Shown piece after piece: positions 61,926-64,000 of a stretch of 64,000 nucleotides of DNA. This stretch comes from Clostridia bacterium. Its GTDB lineage: Bacteria > Bacillota_A > Clostridia > Christensenellales > Borkfalkiaceae. The position numbers and the translations under genes are program-made. Every line of letters begins with the position of its first letter. Position 1 is the stretch's first letter. The notes under the pieces are model-generated. The model saw nothing but the letters and a program-made list of their open reading frames with translations. It was not told the origin of the DNA and did not search any database. The stretch covers positions 4,002-68,001 of the forward strand of contig JAFTIG010000060.1 in assembly GCA_017457015.1 (NCBI GenBank). The letters are read 5' to 3'.

Positions 61926-62634
61926 TTTCGGCAGTACGGAAAGGAACGTTCCCTTTTTTAGAATAGTATCTAAAAACTTACTCTTAATAGCGTTGATAAC
62001 TATTTTATGTACGCTTATCGGCGTTATGTACGGTTTGTTGTTTGTTAATCCGCAATATACTGCAAGTCACTCGATTATTTTGAGAACTACCGTTGCAGAT
62101 ACAAGCGGTGGAAACAACACGACCAACAATGCGTCGCTCGGTAAAATTTATATACCGATGGTAGAAGAGCATATAAACAGTCCCAAGTTTATCAGTACGG
62201 CTAACGAGATATACAAGACTGAATATAACGGAACGGGAAAAGTAACTGCGAGTGGTATTTCTATTGAGTATAACGAAGACAGTCTTATTTTCGTAATGTC
62301 TTATACCGACGTTAGCGAAAAGGTTGCAACTGACAAGTTGCAGGCTGTTTACGAGGCGGCGAGCGAAGAACTTGCAGATTATATTAAAGCTGAAAACGTA
62401 AGTCTTATCCGTACCAACAATAACCCTGCAGTATCGGTTAACGACGGATTTATGAAAACGATAATTTTCGGCGCTTTGATCGGCGTGGTGCTTTCGGTTA
62501 TCGTAGTAATAGTCAAGTACGTTCTCGATAACACCATACACGACAAGCAAGAGTTTGAAGAACTTACGGGTGTAAGCGTTATTGCCTATATTGATAAGGC
62601 AAAGAAAGAAGATCCTAAAAAGAAGAAAAAATAA
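61912..62634 (+). CDS. Wzz/CpsC-like polysaccharide co-polymerase, second
   Basis: 240 residues with the same topology: helices at about 22-44 and 180-202, and a cytoplasmic end with LDNTIHDKQEFEELTGVSVI followed by a Lys-rich tail. ATG 61912 has AGGAGGGG upstream. It resembles the preceding protein most around the membrane helices and the LDNT-K/D-K-E-E-LT-GV tail, so the two arose by duplication or act as a hetero-oligomer. The operon ends with a bidirectional terminator. Confidence 0.9.
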   Translation: MANGNFGSTERNVPFFRIVSKNLLLIALITILCTLIGVMYGLLFVNPQYTASHSIILRTTVADTSGGNNTTNNASLGKIYIPMVEEHINSPKFISTANEIYKTEYNGTGKVTASGISIEYNEDSLIFVMSYTDVSEKVATDKLQAVYEAASEELADYIKAENVSLIRTNNNPAVSVNDGFMKTIIFGALIGVVLSVIVVIVKYVLDNTIHDKQEFEELTGVSVIAYIDKAKKEDPKKKKK

Positions 62635-62642
62635 ACAGTTAA

Positions 62643-62672
62643 AATCCCGCTGAGTTTTCAGCGGGATTGTTT
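62643..62672. terminator. Bidirectional terminator between the second wzz gene and ttcA-like gene
   Basis: An 11-bp perfect stem (62643-62653 with 62658-62668) with a 4-base loop, flanked by A and T runs. Confidence 0.85.
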
Positions 62673-62683
62673 ATTTGTCGTGG

Positions 62684-63427
62684 TTATAATAAATCGGTTT
62701 CTCTTTCAAACCTATCGAAAAGGTTGTATCTTTCGGGGTGGATTAACGCAGTAAAAATCATATCGCGGACGTTTGGTATATCTTTAGAAATATTCTTTAT
62801 AATATCTTTTACGTATTCGCGTTTGGTCAATTTGTTGGCAGGGCAACAACTTTTAATTACGGGCAGAGTTTTTGCATATCCAACCACGTCTATTTCTTTA
62901 GTCATAATCATAGGGCGTATGAGTGTTAACCCGATTTTGTCAAGATAACTTTTTGGGGCAAAGGTAGAAAGCCTGCCTTCGTAAAAAAGCGAGAGCAAAA
63001 GCGTGTCCGTTAAATCGTCTGCGTGATGCCCTAACGCCACTTTATTGCACCCTAAATTTTTAGCGAGCGTATTGAGTGCGCCTTTACGCATTTTTGAACA
63101 GAGCGCACAGGGGTTGGATTCCTTTCTTACGTCGAAAACTATTTTACCTATATCGGTTTTTTCTATATAATACTCTACGTTAAGACTTTGGCAAAGTTCT
63201 TTTATAGGCGTGTAGTCGACGGGCGTACCGCTAAAGTTAAGGTCAACGGTTATAGCGATAAGGTCAAAGCGCTCGGGGGAAAATCTTTTATACTCGGCAA
63301 GGAGTTTAAGTAGCGTTACGCTATCTTTGCCCCCGGAAACGCCGACCGCAATTTTATCACCGTCGGAGATTAATTTGTATTTGGTTATACCTTTTCTTAA
63401 ATAGGATAACATCTGTTGAGTGGTCAT
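62684..63427 (-). CDS. TtcA-like PP-loop tRNA thiolase
   Basis: 247 residues. PP-loop SGGKDS near residues 30-35, CALC at about 112-115 within SNPCALCSKMRKGAL, the ALGHHADD helix near 135, and KSCCPANKL near 190. The CxxC plus later Cys arrangement binds an iron-sulfur cluster as in TtcA, which makes 2-thiocytidine at tRNA position 32. Relatives in Clostridia sometimes act on other tRNA sites, so the exact product is less certain. Its promoter region faces the next, divergent gene. Confidence 0.85.
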   Translation of the reverse strand: MTTQQMLSYLRKGITKYKLISDGDKIAVGVSGGKDSVTLLKLLAEYKRFSPERFDLIAITVDLNFSGTPVDYTPIKELCQSLNVEYYIEKTDIGKIVFDVRKESNPCALCSKMRKGALNTLAKNLGCNKVALGHHADDLTDTLLLSLFYEGRLSTFAPKSYLDKIGLTLIRPMIMTKEIDVVGYAKTLPVIKSCCPANKLTKREYVKDIIKNISKDIPNVRDMIFTALIHPERYNLFDRFERETDLL

Positions 63428-63515
63428 TTTATCTATACCGCCGTTTTAAGTTGATTTTTTTTGATATTTACATTATACTTATTATTAGATAAAAAATAAA
63501 GCGTTTGAGGAAGTT

Positions 63516-64000
63516 ATGGTTGAATTTATTCAAAATTTGATAGGCAACGATTTATGGGCGACCGTAATTATGAGTATTGTTCCGCTTATAGAACTTAAAG
63601 GCGGTATAGTTTTTGCGCGCGGAGTAGGTTTTGATTTCTTTTCGGCGTTGGGGCTTGCGTTTATAGGCTCTACTATTGTTTTTATACCTATATTCTTTTT
63701 GTTAAAACCAGTGCTTACGCTACTTAAAAAAATAAAATGGTTTAACTCTCTTGCACTAAAGGTGGAAGATTATTTTAAGAGCAAAGCTGACGAAACGCTA
63801 CAAAAACAACAAGAAAAGGGCTCGAAAAGCAAGGTTTCAGATAGGTTTATAAAACAAATCGGCGTATTTATTTTTGTGGCTATACCATTACCTATGACGG
63901 GTGTATGGACGGGTACGGCAATAGCCGCCTTTTTGGATTTGAAATTTAAGGACGCGGTTTTGCCAATAGTTTTGGGCAATCTCGTTGCAGGATTAATAAT
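63516..64000 (+). CDS. Small multidrug export family membrane protein (partial, cut by window end)
   Basis: 161 codons are visible and the frame is still open at the end. ATG 63516 follows GAGGAAG by a few bases. VIMSIVPLIELKGGIVFARGVG, then FIGSTIVFIPIFFLLKPVL, an amphipathic Lys-rich loop, and FIFVAIPLPMTGVWTGTAIAAF match the Sm_multidrug_ex family (PF06695, COG2426). About four membrane helices are visible. The substrate is unproven despite the name. Confidence 0.85.
   Translation, partial: MVEFIQNLIGNDLWATVIMSIVPLIELKGGIVFARGVGFDFFSALGLAFIGSTIVFIPIFFLLKPVLTLLKKIKWFNSLALKVEDYFKSKADETLQKQQEKGSKSKVSDRFIKQIGVFIFVAIPLPMTGVWTGTAIAAFLDLKFKDAVLPIVLGNLVAGLI

Noticed and set aside
62005..62550. 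181-codon open frame on the minus strand inside the second wzz-like gene
   Set aside because: The plus-strand gene has a strong ribosome-binding site, family topology and coding continuity; the antisense product has no known pattern.
1..64000. tRNA, rRNA genes, prophage or insertion sequences
   Set aside because: No cloverleaf-like gene, rRNA stretch, transposase, integrase or phage structural gene was seen on either strand.

Overview
The window reads as a chromosomal stretch of an AT-rich, Gram-positive (monoderm), spore-forming-lineage anaerobe, most likely an uncultured member of the Clostridia. This rests on AddAB rather than RecBCD, lipobox lipoproteins, SpoIIQ-like and SpoVB-like proteins, a Firmicutes BY-kinase/PHP-phosphatase pair, a tetrahydrofolate riboswitch in front of an ECF folate transporter, an archaeal-type AspRS and many TTGACA-17-TATAAT promoters. 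No rRNA, tRNA, CRISPR array, insertion sequence or prophage was seen. Gene density is high and no gap without a gene exceeds about 300 bases. Convergent pairs usually share one bidirectional terminator.

Layout. 1-3.1 kb: end of a LemA protein, an OPA-like MFS permease, an SDR oxidoreductase and HU. 3.1-9.4 kb: a degenerate dehydrogenase-fold protein, a small anchored protein beside a SpoIIQ-like M23 peptidase, an M1 metallopeptidase lipoprotein, an LRR (BspA-like) lipoprotein and an unknown lipoprotein. 9.5-18.3 kb: addB-addA, an unknown membrane protein and an InlB-repeat lipoprotein. 18.4-22.4 kb: BY-kinase and its PHP phosphatase, an S51 peptidase, QueH and a serine hydrolase. 22.4-25.6 kb: NagA, a DUF421/DUF4363 pair, and the THF riboswitch with folT. 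25.7-28.7 kb: a membrane-lipid cluster with cardiolipin synthase and a VTT (DedA-like) protein. 28.7-31.9 kb: nucleoside hydrolase, RpiR regulator and a second OPA-like permease. 31.9-33 kb: two perfect tri-loop hairpins, then an XRE regulator facing two tiny membrane ORFs across an operator-rich promoter. 33-39.5 kb: a two-component system with small membrane proteins and a fused ATPase-permease ABC transporter.

39.5-52.7 kb: SpoVB-like flippase divergent from a double-LysM protein, AspS2, DegV, a membrane-anchored double-DUF1508 protein, RsmE, a VTT-acyltransferase-zinc-ribbon fusion, a YfcC transporter, a GH2 glycosidase and an M29 aminopeptidase. 52.9-62.6 kb: dxs and a surface-polysaccharide region (FlaA1/CapD-type dehydratase, O-antigen-ligase-like protein, ABC exporter, NahK-like sugar kinase and two tandem Wzz-like proteins). 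62.7-64 kb: a TtcA-like enzyme and the start of a small multidrug-export family protein.

Three themes connect these genes. One is surface glycan assembly: the Wzz pair would work with the distant BY-kinase/phosphatase. Another is phospholipid handling: cls with a VTT protein, and a VTT protein physically fused to a PlsC acyltransferase. The third is envelope sensing: the two-component/ABC module. The least explained parts are the XRE-controlled tiny membrane ORFs with the hairpins beside them, the VTT-PlsC-zinc-ribbon fusion, and three genes whose ribosome-binding site lies in the 3' arm of a terminator-shaped hairpin.
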